DNA of 64,000 nt from positions 390,735-454,734 of the forward strand of contig NW_025407858.1 in assembly GCF_003324165.1 (NCBI RefSeq), given 5' to 3'. Position numbers and translations under genes: made by a program. Numbering within the stretch: position 1 is the stretch's first letter; the number at the start of each line of letters is the position of its first letter. This document shows, piece after piece, positions 1-9,708 of this stretch. The DNA comes from Naegleria lovaniensis (lineage: Eukaryota > Heterolobosea > Eutetramitea > Acrasida > Naegleriidae). The notes beneath the pieces were generated by a model that was given only the letters and a program-made list of their open reading frames with translations, was not told the origin of the DNA and ran no database searches.

Positions 1-240
1 CAAAAAAATACGGAATGTCTAATCCCAAAAACAAATTTCAGACGACTTGTTCGTCAAATAGCATCGGATTATAAGCAAGATTTAAGATTCCAACTCAACG
101 CTTTGAATGCTTTACAAGAAGGAGCAGAAGATTTTCTTGTTAGGATTATGCAGAATAGCAATGAATTGGCAATACATGCCAAAAGAGTTACTATCCAACA
201 AAAAGATATCATTCTTGTTCAAAAATTGTTCAGTTATTAA
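1..240 (+). CDS. Divergent histone H3, C-terminal part (5'-truncated by window edge)
   Basis: The frame is open from base 1 to a TAA at 238-240 and encodes the last 79 residues of a histone-fold protein. The segments [18 protein letters not shown] and [10 protein letters not shown] match alpha-N/alpha-1 and the alpha-2 to alpha-3 region of histone H3, including the lysine equivalent to K79 and the near-invariant IHAKRVTI. Other positions are unusual: the C-terminus is QKLFSY instead of the usual basic end, and the cysteine normally before AIHAKR is Leu. Loop 1 is not lengthened, so nothing marks it as a centromeric H3. The N-terminal tail lies outside the window. A second ORF follows in the same frame after TAA-AAA. 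This is a non-canonical H3 variant by sequence; its role is unknown. Confidence 0.85.
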   Translation, partial: QKNTECLIPKTNFRRLVRQIASDYKQDLRFQLNALNALQEGAEDFLVRIMQNSNELAIHAKRVTIQQKDIILVQKLFSY

Positions 241-243
241 AAA

Positions 244-945
244 ATGAGTTCAAACATCACCACATTCACTAACGTCAATCATTCCGACGGTTTGATTGAA
301 ATAATTTTAGGTAAATCTGTTGAAACAATTATTGTCAACAACGATTTCTATTATCGTTTTCAAGATCTCAAACACAAATATGAATCTTATTCCAAGTATT
401 CCAAAAATAACGATGTCGTTAAAATTGGACGAAAAGGGCTTACCTATGTGTGTTTGGAGATCGCTCTAGATATTATAACAAAAGAGGACAATTATCGGTC
501 CCATTTAATTAACTATCTCACCCAACAACAATTACAACGATTCCAAAACAATTCAGAAACGATGCAACAAACATCACAAACAAGTACTTCTTTTTCCAAC
601 ATTTCACAAGACATTCCTAATGCTCCATCTACATCCTCTCCAACAAAAAGAAAACAAACTCTGCAAGAATTGGATAAACAAAACAAAACAAACGCAACAC
701 CATCTCTCTCTATCGCGAAGCCAAAAGTGTTGACTAAACGATCACGCAATACAGAACATGATATTAAAGAAATAACTAAAAAAAAAAAGGAAAGTAAAAG
801 GATAAGAGAACAAGAAATTGACACCTATTTAAATAGACTGATAGAACAATATGATAAAGAAAAGAAAGACATTGTGAAATCCAATATATCAAAAGTCAAT
901 CTAGTGGCTGCTTCAGAAACACGAGATATATATAAAAGTCAGTAA
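244..945 (+). CDS. Uncharacterised lysine-rich protein
   Basis: This 233-residue ORF starts three bases after the stop of the H3-like ORF and is in the same frame, with an A-rich context before the ATG. Residues 1-95 look globular, with alternating hydrophobic and charged segments. Residues 100-160 are rich in Gln, Ser, Thr and Pro. The last third is strongly basic and probably helical, with a KKKK cluster near residue 178 followed by KESKRIREQE, which could act as a nuclear localisation signal. I do not recognise the family. The tight spacing to an H3 variant suggests a shared transcript or a broken fusion, but that is inference. A nuclear role is plausible only from the basic tail and the neighbour. 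Confidence 0.6.
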   Translation: MSSNITTFTNVNHSDGLIEIILGKSVETIIVNNDFYYRFQDLKHKYESYSKYSKNNDVVKIGRKGLTYVCLEIALDIITKEDNYRSHLINYLTQQQLQRFQNNSETMQQTSQTSTSFSNISQDIPNAPSTSSPTKRKQTLQELDKQNKTNATPSLSIAKPKVLTKRSRNTEHDIKEITKKKKESKRIREQEIDTYLNRLIEQYDKEKKDIVKSNISKVNLVAASETRDIYKSQ

Positions 946-1023
946 GCAAAGCAAAGGGAGACGAAGTACTAGTATGCAGAAAATTTTTTGAGCATAAAAA
1001 TAAATAATAAATAATAAAGTCTA

Positions 1024-3168
1024 ATGACAAAATATGCAGAAAATCCCTCAAACACCAATCCTTTTCAAAGGATGGATGTTTGGCGAGTTACAAACCCATT
1101 AGTTTTCCTCCAATTAATTCCAAACTCTTGTTGTTGTTTACAATGTAGAAACACAGAGGCAATTCTTTCTCTTGCACAAGCAATAAGTTCTTCCAATCAC
1201 GTCTCCGATAACGAAAAAGAAACATTTAGAAAGCTAAAACAAATGTCGTTAAAACCAGTCTCTTTAACCAAACAACTGAAGGTAAAAGATGAACTATGTT
1301 GCTCCAACAAAGCTTGGAAAGAGCATATTTTTTCGTTGGGACTCAACGATATTCTTAAGGCGGATCTTAAAGACATAGAAGGACAAGTAACGAATGCCTT
1401 AGTTGAATATTTTGGAATACAACATGTATTAAAAGGATTTGTGATGAAACTGGAACCTGTGATCATTGCAGCTGTAAAAAGTCACCTGCATACCGTGTTT
1501 CTAAGAAAACAACAACAACGTCCTGTAAATGAAGAGTTACCTGATTCTTTGGTAATCAAGATGAGTATGGATGGAAGAAAATTTGACGGACTTCAGACGG
1601 TGGTTGTAACTCTTTCAGTTTTAAATCTTACAACATTTGGAACTCAAGAGCGAAGAAATGTTTTTCCTGTCGCAATGTATATTGGTAATGAACAGGAAAT
1701 TATGGATTATTGTAAAAACTTTGCACAACAAGTCGAAAAGATTTCGAAAGATGGTATACAAATAACGAAAAAACAAGCAGACGCTTCGTTAAACAAAGAA
1801 AATTTCAACATGAAAGTGACTATAATATGGGTTAGCGATTTAAAATCTCTGTCTTACGTGAGCGATTTATTAGAAGGCAATATGTTTTGTTTGAGATGCG
1901 CATGCTTGAAATGTAATAGCTTAAATGGAACCTCCATGCCAAGGTTTTTAAATCACAAGTTTGGTATTGATTCATCCAAAATTTATATTTGCATTCTCCA
2001 CGCAGAAGAACGTATTACGGAGCATTTGGTAAAATGGTCCCTTACAAAAGAAGAATATGAAAAATTAGTGCTTGAAAGAGTAAGAAAACTACCATGTTTT
2101 TCATCTTCCTTTACATTTCATTCGACCCAAGTTAAAAATACATCAGACGCAGAAGAAGATCCAGTATTAGAAAACGAGGACTATAAATTCATGTTGACTG
2201 GAGGAATGGTTGAAGTTATCTCACAGCATTACAAGACAATTTTTGAAAATGTTGTTACGGATGAAATGATGGAAATTTGGGATCAGTGGATTATTGTTCG
2301 TCAATGGCTTAAAATGACAAATGATGAGCGAGCAAAGAAAACAGAGGAAGAGCTTTTAGAATTTTATCAATTATTAACTAAATGGCATATCAACATTGTA
2401 GAACTACGATCAAGCGTTGGAGTGCTTCCGTATTACATACACATTATTGTGCATCATGTAAAAGAATTTTTCGATGAAATTGGTTCTCTGGTTCCTGTTT
2501 CCAATGAAGCAGTAGAAGGTTCTCATCAACATGACCATTTTATAACAGAAAGAGCAACAGCAAAAGGTAAAAAGAAATACTTTTTCGATGAATATGTGAA
2601 AGATAGTAATACTGTGTGGAACGAGATGAGTATTTATACAGAGCCAGACTTGTCTATTGATGAGTTTAACAATATATTTAAATATGAAAAACATATTCCA
2701 AGAAAAGAAGACAAAAGAGAATGGAATCAATTGTTCCAAATTTTCCAACTGATTGTGAAAAAACTTAGAGTATTATTTCTCTCTTTCAGGTCTGATGAAG
2801 ATACTACATTTGAAAGAATAGAAGAAAGAAGTGGTGACAAGGTTAAGGAGAGATGGAATAGCTTCAATGATCTGAAAATCAAGGATCGAGTAATAATTGA
2901 AAGTGATCAATCAACTGCTACTAATTTACAGTCTTCTCGTTCAGAATTAGAGAAATCTAAGCTGGATCTTTATTTACAGACAAATGTTCAACAGGAAGAA
3001 ATGTTTCAGGACGAAATGAGTGATTTTGAAGATGATGATGGAGATGAAGAGATGACAAATAATGAACAGCTATTCGATGAACTAAGTGATTATGAAGACG
3101 GTGATGAAGAGATGGAGTTTGGAGAGGAAACTAGTATTCCTGACGACATAGTGGATTTTATTTTTTGA
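1024..3168 (+). CDS. Large zinc-ribbon protein, possibly of mobile-element origin
   Basis: This is a 714-residue ORF with no intron. It has a Cys cluster SCCCLQC near residues 37-43 and a second FCLRCACLKC near 286-295, consistent with zinc binding. The middle has a DGRKFDG motif followed by hydrophobic strands, then VSDLKSLS just before the second Cys cluster. That order of acidic motifs and a zinc ribbon resembles transposase-like proteins found in many protists and animals, but the match is only by eye. The C-terminal part contains a His-rich helical stretch (YYIHIIVHHVKEFF, then EGSHQHDH) and ends in an acidic tail (residues about 660-714). It shares frame and strand with the two ORFs before it. 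No catalytic triad is proven, so a domesticated transposase is only one option. Confidence 0.55.
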   Translation: MTKYAENPSNTNPFQRMDVWRVTNPLVFLQLIPNSCCCLQCRNTEAILSLAQAISSSNHVSDNEKETFRKLKQMSLKPVSLTKQLKVKDELCCSNKAWKEHIFSLGLNDILKADLKDIEGQVTNALVEYFGIQHVLKGFVMKLEPVIIAAVKSHLHTVFLRKQQQRPVNEELPDSLVIKMSMDGRKFDGLQTVVVTLSVLNLTTFGTQERRNVFPVAMYIGNEQEIMDYCKNFAQQVEKISKDGIQITKKQADASLNKENFNMKVTIIWVSDLKSLSYVSDLLEGNMFCLRCACLKCNSLNGTSMPRFLNHKFGIDSSKIYICILHAEERITEHLVKWSLTKEEYEKLVLERVRKLPCFSSSFTFHSTQVKNTSDAEEDPVLENEDYKFMLTGGMVEVISQHYKTIFENVVTDEMMEIWDQWIIVRQWLKMTNDERAKKTEEELLEFYQLLTKWHINIVELRSSVGVLPYYIHIIVHHVKEFFDEIGSLVPVSNEAVEGSHQHDHFITERATAKGKKKYFFDEYVKDSNTVWNEMSIYTEPDLSIDEFNNIFKYEKHIPRKEDKREWNQLFQIFQLIVKKLRVLFLSFRSDEDTTFERIEERSGDKVKERWNSFNDLKIKDRVIIESDQSTATNLQSSRSELEKSKLDLYLQTNVQQEEMFQDEMSDFEDDDGDEEMTNNEQLFDELSDYEDGDEEMEFGEETSIPDDIVDFIF

Positions 3169-3237
3169 CCGTCTAATTTGAAAAGGTAGAGAGTTGAGAA
3201 AATTTGCTGTTGAGCTTTGGAAATTCGACGGTCAAAA
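3163..3237. repeat. 11-bp inverted repeat around the stop codon and 3' flank
   Basis: TTTTGACCGTC at 3163-3173 is matched exactly by its reverse complement GACGGTCAAAA at 3227-3237, with a 53-base spacer. The left arm contains the stop codon of the large zinc-ribbon ORF. It could form a 3' hairpin or be a short terminal repeat of an element whose other end lies outside the window. Confidence 0.4.
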
Positions 3238-3424
3238 TAAAGAGCCGGTTTTAATGAACGTTCAAAATTTAAAAATAAAAAAATATTTTTAAAACCTTGG
3301 AAATTCCACTTCCAAATTCTGGAAGCGCATGAATTGGCAATTTCGGGTCCTAAATTGTTGTGATTTGATCAATACTTTGTGCCCCACCAATTGATTTTTT
3401 TCGGTCACTTTCACAAGACATCAT

Positions 3425-3985
3425 TTATTCATTCCATTCAATTTGAATATAAGGAAATGCCTTGTATTGAGTAAACAAGTCATTGAAAGAGTGATGATTA
3501 GAACCATTCTCTTTGAGATGATATTCTTGTTGTCTGTCTTGTCGTTTTTGTAATTCTTGAATGTTCCTTTCAATCACTTGTTGTTCAATTCCAATGCTTG
3601 ACAAAAAGTTTTTCAATTTTTCATAATTCTTGTCCAATCCTTCTGTTTCCTCTAACCATTCTTGACACATTTCTTGAAAAAGACCATCCACTTGCATGTC
3701 ACTGAAAAACTTTAAATTATGTTTGATAATGTCATTGGTAGATTCATTGTTTGAACAAGGATTGAATACAAGGGGAATACCACTCATTGGATCTGTGAAG
3801 AGAATGGCGGAAGGATCTTTTAAATTCGAAATCATTGGTGGATTTGAGGAGTGTTGATGAATGTGTTGGCGTTGAAACGAAATGTAAGAGTTGGAGAGTA
3901 GATAGGAAGAATTGAAGTTGTTGCAACAGTGACCGCTTGAATTGAAGAGTTGAATCAAATGTTTCAATCTTTGTCTTGTAAGCAT
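3425..3985 (-). CDS. Small protein with possible mitochondrial presequence
   Basis: This 186-residue ORF starts at an ATG preceded by AAAGAAA. The first 30 residues contain Arg, Lys and many Ser/Asn but no acidic residue (MLTRQRLKHLIQLFNSSG), as in a mitochondrial targeting peptide, though this is weak evidence. Residues 55-75 (FTDPMSGIPLVFNP) look like a short folded motif. Residues 95-150 are helical and charged, with a run of Gln/Lys/Arg (LQKRQDRQQEYHL) that may be a coiled coil. I do not recognise the family. It is convergent with the zinc-ribbon ORF upstream and divergent from the BTB/pentapeptide gene. Confidence 0.6.
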   Translation of the reverse strand: MLTRQRLKHLIQLFNSSGHCCNNFNSSYLLSNSYISFQRQHIHQHSSNPPMISNLKDPSAILFTDPMSGIPLVFNPCSNNESTNDIIKHNLKFFSDMQVDGLFQEMCQEWLEETEGLDKNYEKLKNFLSSIGIEQQVIERNIQELQKRQDRQQEYHLKENGSNHHSFNDLFTQYKAFPYIQIEWNE

Positions 3986-4335
3986 TTTCTTTGAGTTTTT
4001 TCAACAACAAATTCCAGTAGCAGTAACTCTCAAAAAAGAAAATTTCCAAATCTAGAGTGTTACCGAATCATCAAGTTTACTACTGTTTTTACTTGTAGGA
4101 TATAAGGGTTAATTACTTCTTTATCAAAAGGTAAGGCAGAGGAATTATCAAGTTGGTGAATGAAACCGTTAGTATCGTGGTTGTTAAAAATTCAACACAT
4201 CCTCCCTTGCCTGAAATTGGACCAATGGAAACTGCTACGATTTGTGTTAAAAAGAACAGAGTTCAATATTTTGGCATTTGAATGACCCAGATCTCATACA
4301 AACACAGTTTCTGCCGAGTATTAAAAATCAAAAAA
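3986..4335. other. Intergenic, divergent promoter region
   Basis: This 350-base stretch lies between two divergently transcribed genes. An in-frame ATG at 4282 could extend the BTB/pentapeptide protein by 18 residues. I see no RNA gene or repeat. Confidence 0.5.
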
Positions 4336-6591
4336 ATGAAAAAACGAATCAATTTGCAACGATTCAAAGACACCATCGGTTTGGCTTCACCTTCTACATC
4401 AGCAGCAGAAAACGAAGCTGCCATCATTGCTGGAGAACAATCTTCAAACCACTCGACAACAACAATGACATCTTCAAATCGACGATTCATTCATTCTCAG
4501 CAAGTTTCGGATTTTCCTTCGGAGGATGATGATCAGATTTCATCATCGTCTCTCACTGCAAGTCCTCCAATTTTAAATTATCAAGTTGGAAACAATGGAT
4601 TACCAACCAATTATAATGCTGAATATTTTCGAAGAACAACAACTTTCGGTGATGATTCTAATTCTCCGTTTGGAGAATATTACAGCAGCTCGAATAGTCC
4701 ATCACCATCATCAGCTCAACATCGTCGTTTGACTGAAGATTTTCAAAAAGTGAAAAAGCCATTGATCAAGAAAAAAAAGAAAAATCCATTTTCGAGTGGA
4801 GTGTCTGCAGAAGTGATTGCCAATGGAATTCGTGCATTGAATGATGTTCTTGATGATGACGAAGAAGAAGTAGATGAAGAGATTGAATTTATAAACCCTC
4901 TGTTTAAACATGCCAACATGGATCAGGTCGATCCTAATCGAAGTAGTGAATGTGAGGTCATTCCAATAACTTCACAACAGTCCACATTATCACAATCTCT
5001 GTTAGAAATTAAAACAAAATTAGAAAAAGATTTGGAAACAGAATACATTTCAAAGAAAACTACTTTGGAAAATGAATTACAAATGACTCTTGAGCAAGAA
5101 AAAAATTTAGATCAAGACTGTAAAATACTTAAAGAAGAGATTGAAACACTCACATCCAAGCTTCACACCGAAAAAGGAAAATGGGCAGAAACGACTCTTC
5201 ATAGAATCAAGTTGGAAAAGTCAACAAAACCTGTCACTCTCAATGCAGGAGGAAAACGAATGAAAGTCTCACTTTCAGTACTGATGGACACTACACGAGA
5301 TCCAAATTCAGTTTTAGCAAAAATGTTCAATGGAGAATTTCCACTTCGAATGGGTAGTGATGGTTCATATTTTATTGATTGTGAAGAGAGTATGTTCAAA
5401 CTCGTCTTGCATTGGCTTCGATATGGAAAGATGAATATTGATTGTGAAGTGACCAAAGAAAGATTAAGCCATGTGGCTGAATATTTTGGGCTTGATCGAT
5501 TGAAGGCCATCTTGAAAGATGAAATTTATATTGCAAATTGTGATTCTAACTCTTCAGAATTACGAATTGATACAGACTCAAATATTTCTCAAGCTGAGTT
5601 TTCTCATCTTGTAAGCGTATCAAAGTATCAGAAGAAACCGTTGGTGATAACCAAAACTGATTTAACACAGCTTCAATTTGACAACATGACATTTACTGAT
5701 GCAGAAATAGTAGATTGTAATTTATCTGGTATGGACATACGAGGTACTCACTTCAAAGGTTGCTCCTTTAAATCGTGTGACTTTACATTAACCAAATTCA
5801 AGTCATGTAATTTTGCAAGTTGTGACTTCTCTCAATCCAATTTCTCACAAGCAGAATTTTCAAATTCAACCCTTTCACATGCTAAACTCACAAGATGTCG
5901 CATCAACAAGGCCACATTCAAAAACACAAAATTTGATGGTACAGATCTGACGCAGGTCGCTCTCTCGAGTGGATATATAATTAATCAATGCTCTTTTTCA
6001 GGTTCAATATTTAACGAAGAAACGCTTCGACATGCTTCCAGTTTAAAAGGGAACAATTTCTCCAAATGCTCTCTCATTGGATTTAATTTATCAAATTTAG
6101 ATTTTTCTGAATGCGATTTTTCACATGCCAACCTTTCAAACTGCAATTTCAACAAGACCAAATTATCTCAATGCAATTTAAGTCATGCCAATCTAACTTA
6201 TTGTAAATTAGAAGGATGCTCCTTGAAAAAATCCAATCTCACTTCTACCGTACTTTTTGGATGTGATTTAAAGACTGTGTCTTATGATGGATTCAACATT
6301 TCTGGATGTAAACTTAATGGAGCCCTTTTTGACATTCATACGTTCCATGCTTCAGAAAGTGTGACAGGAATTGATTTTCGGGGATGTAATTTGGATGGAT
6401 TTGATTTCTCTGACCTCGATCTCTCAAATTCATATTTTGAAGAAACCAAACTTGATGACACCAATTTCATGAACTGTACTTTGACGAATAGCACCTTTTT
6501 GAACTGCGATCTCAGAAATGCAAACTTACATCATGCCAATATTACATTTTGCAATTTTAATAAGTGTAAAAATTCACCATTGAGTTATTGA
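4336..6591 (+). CDS. BTB (KCTD-type) protein with long pentapeptide-repeat domain
   Basis: The chosen start is the ATG at 4336, preceded by seven A, giving 751 residues; an in-frame ATG at 4282 would add 18. Residues 1-200 are low-complexity and acidic in part. Residues about 221-281 form a coiled coil rich in Glu/Lys/Leu. Residues about 298-395 are a BTB/POZ domain of the potassium-channel tetramerisation type: VTLNAGGKRMKVSLSVL, then SVLAKMFNGEF and a final LHWLRYGK. From about 435 to the end there are many A(D/N)LxxC-like units (SHANLSNCNF, SQCNLSHANL), which build a right-handed pentapeptide beta-helix. KCTD proteins usually form oligomers and act as Cullin-3 adaptors, and some human members combine BTB and pentapeptide repeats. 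A cytosolic scaffold or E3 adaptor role is inferred. Confidence 0.88.
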   Translation: MKKRINLQRFKDTIGLASPSTSAAENEAAIIAGEQSSNHSTTTMTSSNRRFIHSQQVSDFPSEDDDQISSSSLTASPPILNYQVGNNGLPTNYNAEYFRRTTTFGDDSNSPFGEYYSSSNSPSPSSAQHRRLTEDFQKVKKPLIKKKKKNPFSSGVSAEVIANGIRALNDVLDDDEEEVDEEIEFINPLFKHANMDQVDPNRSSECEVIPITSQQSTLSQSLLEIKTKLEKDLETEYISKKTTLENELQMTLEQEKNLDQDCKILKEEIETLTSKLHTEKGKWAETTLHRIKLEKSTKPVTLNAGGKRMKVSLSVLMDTTRDPNSVLAKMFNGEFPLRMGSDGSYFIDCEESMFKLVLHWLRYGKMNIDCEVTKERLSHVAEYFGLDRLKAILKDEIYIANCDSNSSELRIDTDSNISQAEFSHLVSVSKYQKKPLVITKTDLTQLQFDNMTFTDAEIVDCNLSGMDIRGTHFKGCSFKSCDFTLTKFKSCNFASCDFSQSNFSQAEFSNSTLSHAKLTRCRINKATFKNTKFDGTDLTQVALSSGYIINQCSFSGSIFNEETLRHASSLKGNNFSKCSLIGFNLSNLDFSECDFSHANLSNCNFNKTKLSQCNLSHANLTYCKLEGCSLKKSNLTSTVLFGCDLKTVSYDGFNISGCKLNGALFDIHTFHASESVTGIDFRGCNLDGFDFSDLDLSNSYFEETKLDDTNFMNCTLTNSTFLNCDLRNANLHHANITFCNFNKCKNSPLSY

Positions 6592-7026
6592 GATTTCACA
6601 AATTGGTGTGAACCTTGTTGTACAACAGATCTTGCACTGATCACAAGAACAATGACAATTTTTTTCTAATGTTTTGCTCTTAACTCAAATTTGTTCTTCA
6701 GAGAACTTAATTCTTTTTATGACTTGTTCATGAACGTTGACAAATGCATTTGAGGAACTGTCACTGCAAATACGAAACGAACCATGTTAGTGATTGACAT
6801 TTTAGGACCGTCTTGTCGCATTTCGTTTGGGTATATTTTGAAAGCTCGGTCCCTGAACGTTTTGTTCATCCTAATGATGGAGCATGGTTGGAAACAATGA
6901 ATTCTTTAATTTCACTTGGTAGAGCAACGATGTCAATGAACTCATTCACCTTAACCAAAACCTTCTTTTCATGAATCAAGGAAAAAGACCTTCCCAAAAC
7001 GATGAGATTTTTTCATCAGGGTGGAA
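6592..7026. other. Intergenic region
   Basis: These 435 bases lie between two + strand genes. I see no conserved RNA fold, repeat or further ORF with coding character. Confidence 0.5.
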
Positions 7027-9642
7027 ATGTCTCGACAAAAATGCTCGAAATCAACAATGTGTCACCTGTCAGTCGTGCTAAACTCCAGCACGTTTTTGTC
7101 AAAATTTCTCTCTTTCCGCACAACCAAACAGAAAAAATATATTGTCATCTCGAACACTGCCTTAACAATGCTGTCAGAGCCCTCTGCCACCCATCTCATC
7201 ACAAACAACACCAACGAACATCCTTCCCTGAATCCAAATATCAAATCTCATCATATCAAAAACACTCTCAGTATCGATCCTAATAACATTCAATCACCCC
7301 AATTAGACCTTTCCTATCTATTAGAAGACAATGATGATGATGGAGATGATGGTCTTGAAGGCATGCATCAACACGGAACCACTGACTTGACAGAATTACA
7401 ACAACAACAACAAACATCATCCAATTTTGCCACTTCTCTTCCTTCCCATTTAAATTCTTCTCTGAATTCAAGTTCATCATCATCAACCCCAACCTCTCCC
7501 TATGTCTCCATTGGAACCACACATGTCGTCAATAATAATCATCATCATCAACGAAGAGCACCACAAACGTCAACAACAATATTGAGCACCACTGATGTCA
7601 CTCCAACATTATTGAGTCCAAATCTCGGAATGAACCATTCCAGCAGTTCATCTTTATCGGCTGATTCTAGTTCGGGAAAGCTTTCTTTGAATTCAGGTCA
7701 GCTTCATGCTCCACATTTGGCAGCTTCTTCTTCACTCGGAGGAATGACTACTACTAGTAGTTATTCTTCTTCTTCTGCAACAATTATGGAAAATAATTCC
7801 AACGTCACGACACAACAAAAAAATCAAAATCGACAATCAGGAAATTTTGATCCTCTCAATTATATGGTCATTTATGAAGAAGCAATTAAGGATAAAGAAT
7901 TGAGAAGAGTGTTTTGTGAATTTTTGAAAAAGTGTCATGTGGAAGAACCAATTTTATTTATGAACATGTTTGATCAATACAAGGCAGATTTTGAAAAGAG
8001 TTTGAAAGAGTTGGGAGGATGGATAGGAGTGGTTCCACAAACACCAGTGACATCGAGATCTTCACTCGCTTCTCAAAATGCGCTTCTTGTTTCGACTGCT
8101 TTGGAAGTCTTTTCCAGAAATAGTATTAGTGAAAGAAGTGACAACTTGGGTGATGTGGCCTTGTCTCCAACTTCGATGAATAATGCGTTTGATATGATGG
8201 CAACTGCTTTGCAACTGTCAAATGCCACCTTACAATCATCACCATTGTACGGATTGACTGTGAAAAACATGAATAACATCAAACAAATGAAGAAACATAT
8301 CAAACACTTGTTTGAACATTGCAAGAATTTGGTGCAGAATTTCCTTACCGTTGGATGTGACAAGGAATTGAATTTAGGAGCTACTCAAAAGCAAATTTTA
8401 GATCGATGGGAACTTTTATGTGAAAATTATGATCTCCTTTCGAACGTTGATGGATTTAGTGACGTGTCGAGTAATTCAGATGCTTCTGTTTCCAGTGCTG
8501 TTTCAAGTCCATCGACAGCATCTGCTGGTTCCTACTTGAGCTACTCAAAAGTTGGTTGCTTACCAGCATTTCTGAACACAATTTTGTTACAACTTGAGCC
8601 AGAATATATTTTTGGACAAGTTCTCTTCTCAGTGAACCTAGATTTAAAATTAGATCAATTCCCTAGATTTGTTCGTTCTGACATGTTGTACAAGTTCTTA
8701 AAAGAAAAAGGTGTCAAATACACACGAACTGTTGCTGTGGACATTTCAAAGGGATACAAAGTAGATTTGAGATTTAAGCCACAAGATTTGAAAAATAAGA
8801 TTATTACAGATGATTACATTTATTTTGGATTCACCCTCGCAGAAGATACACCCGATTGGCAATGTATCTTGAATAAGGACAAGCCATATCTTACTCAAGC
8901 TTACATTTCAAAAACATCTTATTCCTTTGATGAAAGTTTAAAGGGCATGAAATTAGCGAAAATAGTAGTTCACATACCTCATCCTCTCGAAGTGATTTGG
9001 GGATGTTATTGCAATGCTGATTTTTCCAAGAAATTTGACAAGATGGCCAATACCAAACATGAAATGTACAAATTTGTTCCAGGATGTCGACAACCAACAG
9101 GAGTTGGCTCGAGTCAATGTCCCTATAATCCAGACAAACCACCTTTTTCTCTGCAATTTGCTTCGAATAGCTTGAATTTATTACCACTTCTTAAAAAGAG
9201 ACAAGTTCCATATGTTTATACTGCGATCAAAGATCCTATTGGAATGTACATGTTTTTGGCTCACTCTGCTGAATTTGAGGAACAAGAAATTCCACATCAC
9301 AAAGGAGAAGTTCAAGGAAAGGGCCTCTTTTATTACATGTTTTATAAGGTCAATGAAAATTTAACACGAATTGTGCATGTCGTGTACAGTGACATGATGC
9401 TTCCATTTAACCCAGAGCTAATGTTAAAAATGATTTTTAAGAAGCGTGCGAAAGAACATTATACTGGTTTTGAGAGAATTCTGAACGAATTATCCGAGAA
9501 TGGTACGAAACCTGTTGACACTTCAAAGTTTGTGGATGGACAGAACACGAAAAAGTGTTGCGAAGACAATTGTAAACTATATCCAGGAAGATCGTGGTTT
9601 TATGAGTGGAGTTCTTTACGACCAAACTACGAGTATAATTAA
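7027..9642 (+). CDS. RGS-START domain protein
   Basis: The frame is open upstream only from a GTG at 7021, so the first ATG (7027) is taken as start, giving 871 residues; an ATG at 7168 is an alternative. Residues 1-265 are low-complexity (Ser, Thr, Gln, His). An RGS-type helical bundle runs from about residue 272 (YEEAIKDKELRRVFCEFLKKCHVEE) to about 475 and carries a Ser-rich insertion, so it is much longer than a standard 120-residue RGS box. A START-type lipid-binding domain follows at about 600-820 (DTPDWQCIL, AKIVVHIPHPLEVIWGCYCNADFSKKFD). RGS domains speed GTP hydrolysis by G-alpha and START domains carry lipids, so this may couple G-protein shut-off to a lipid signal. The fusion is visible; the function is inferred. 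Confidence 0.85.
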   Translation: MSRQKCSKSTMCHLSVVLNSSTFLSKFLSFRTTKQKKYIVISNTALTMLSEPSATHLITNNTNEHPSLNPNIKSHHIKNTLSIDPNNIQSPQLDLSYLLEDNDDDGDDGLEGMHQHGTTDLTELQQQQQTSSNFATSLPSHLNSSLNSSSSSSTPTSPYVSIGTTHVVNNNHHHQRRAPQTSTTILSTTDVTPTLLSPNLGMNHSSSSSLSADSSSGKLSLNSGQLHAPHLAASSSLGGMTTTSSYSSSSATIMENNSNVTTQQKNQNRQSGNFDPLNYMVIYEEAIKDKELRRVFCEFLKKCHVEEPILFMNMFDQYKADFEKSLKELGGWIGVVPQTPVTSRSSLASQNALLVSTALEVFSRNSISERSDNLGDVALSPTSMNNAFDMMATALQLSNATLQSSPLYGLTVKNMNNIKQMKKHIKHLFEHCKNLVQNFLTVGCDKELNLGATQKQILDRWELLCENYDLLSNVDGFSDVSSNSDASVSSAVSSPSTASAGSYLSYSKVGCLPAFLNTILLQLEPEYIFGQVLFSVNLDLKLDQFPRFVRSDMLYKFLKEKGVKYTRTVAVDISKGYKVDLRFKPQDLKNKIITDDYIYFGFTLAEDTPDWQCILNKDKPYLTQAYISKTSYSFDESLKGMKLAKIVVHIPHPLEVIWGCYCNADFSKKFDKMANTKHEMYKFVPGCRQPTGVGSSQCPYNPDKPPFSLQFASNSLNLLPLLKKRQVPYVYTAIKDPIGMYMFLAHSAEFEEQEIPHHKGEVQGKGLFYYMFYKVNENLTRIVHVVYSDMMLPFNPELMLKMIFKKRAKEHYTGFERILNELSENGTKPVDTSKFVDGQNTKKCCEDNCKLYPGRSWFYEWSSLRPNYEYN

Positions 9643-9708
9643 ACCGTTTTTCAAGACATTTATGTTTTATGAAAAATAAATAGTGATCATAATCTTAAAA
9701 TTCCTGTT

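Noticed and set aside
2410-2748. Antisense ORF within the large zinc-ribbon gene
   Set aside because: It is Phe/His/Ile-rich with no independent start context and lies wholly opposite a real ORF.
9437-9625. Minus-strand frame opposite the START domain
   Set aside because: It is a shadow of the coding strand, and the + strand product has clear domain matches.
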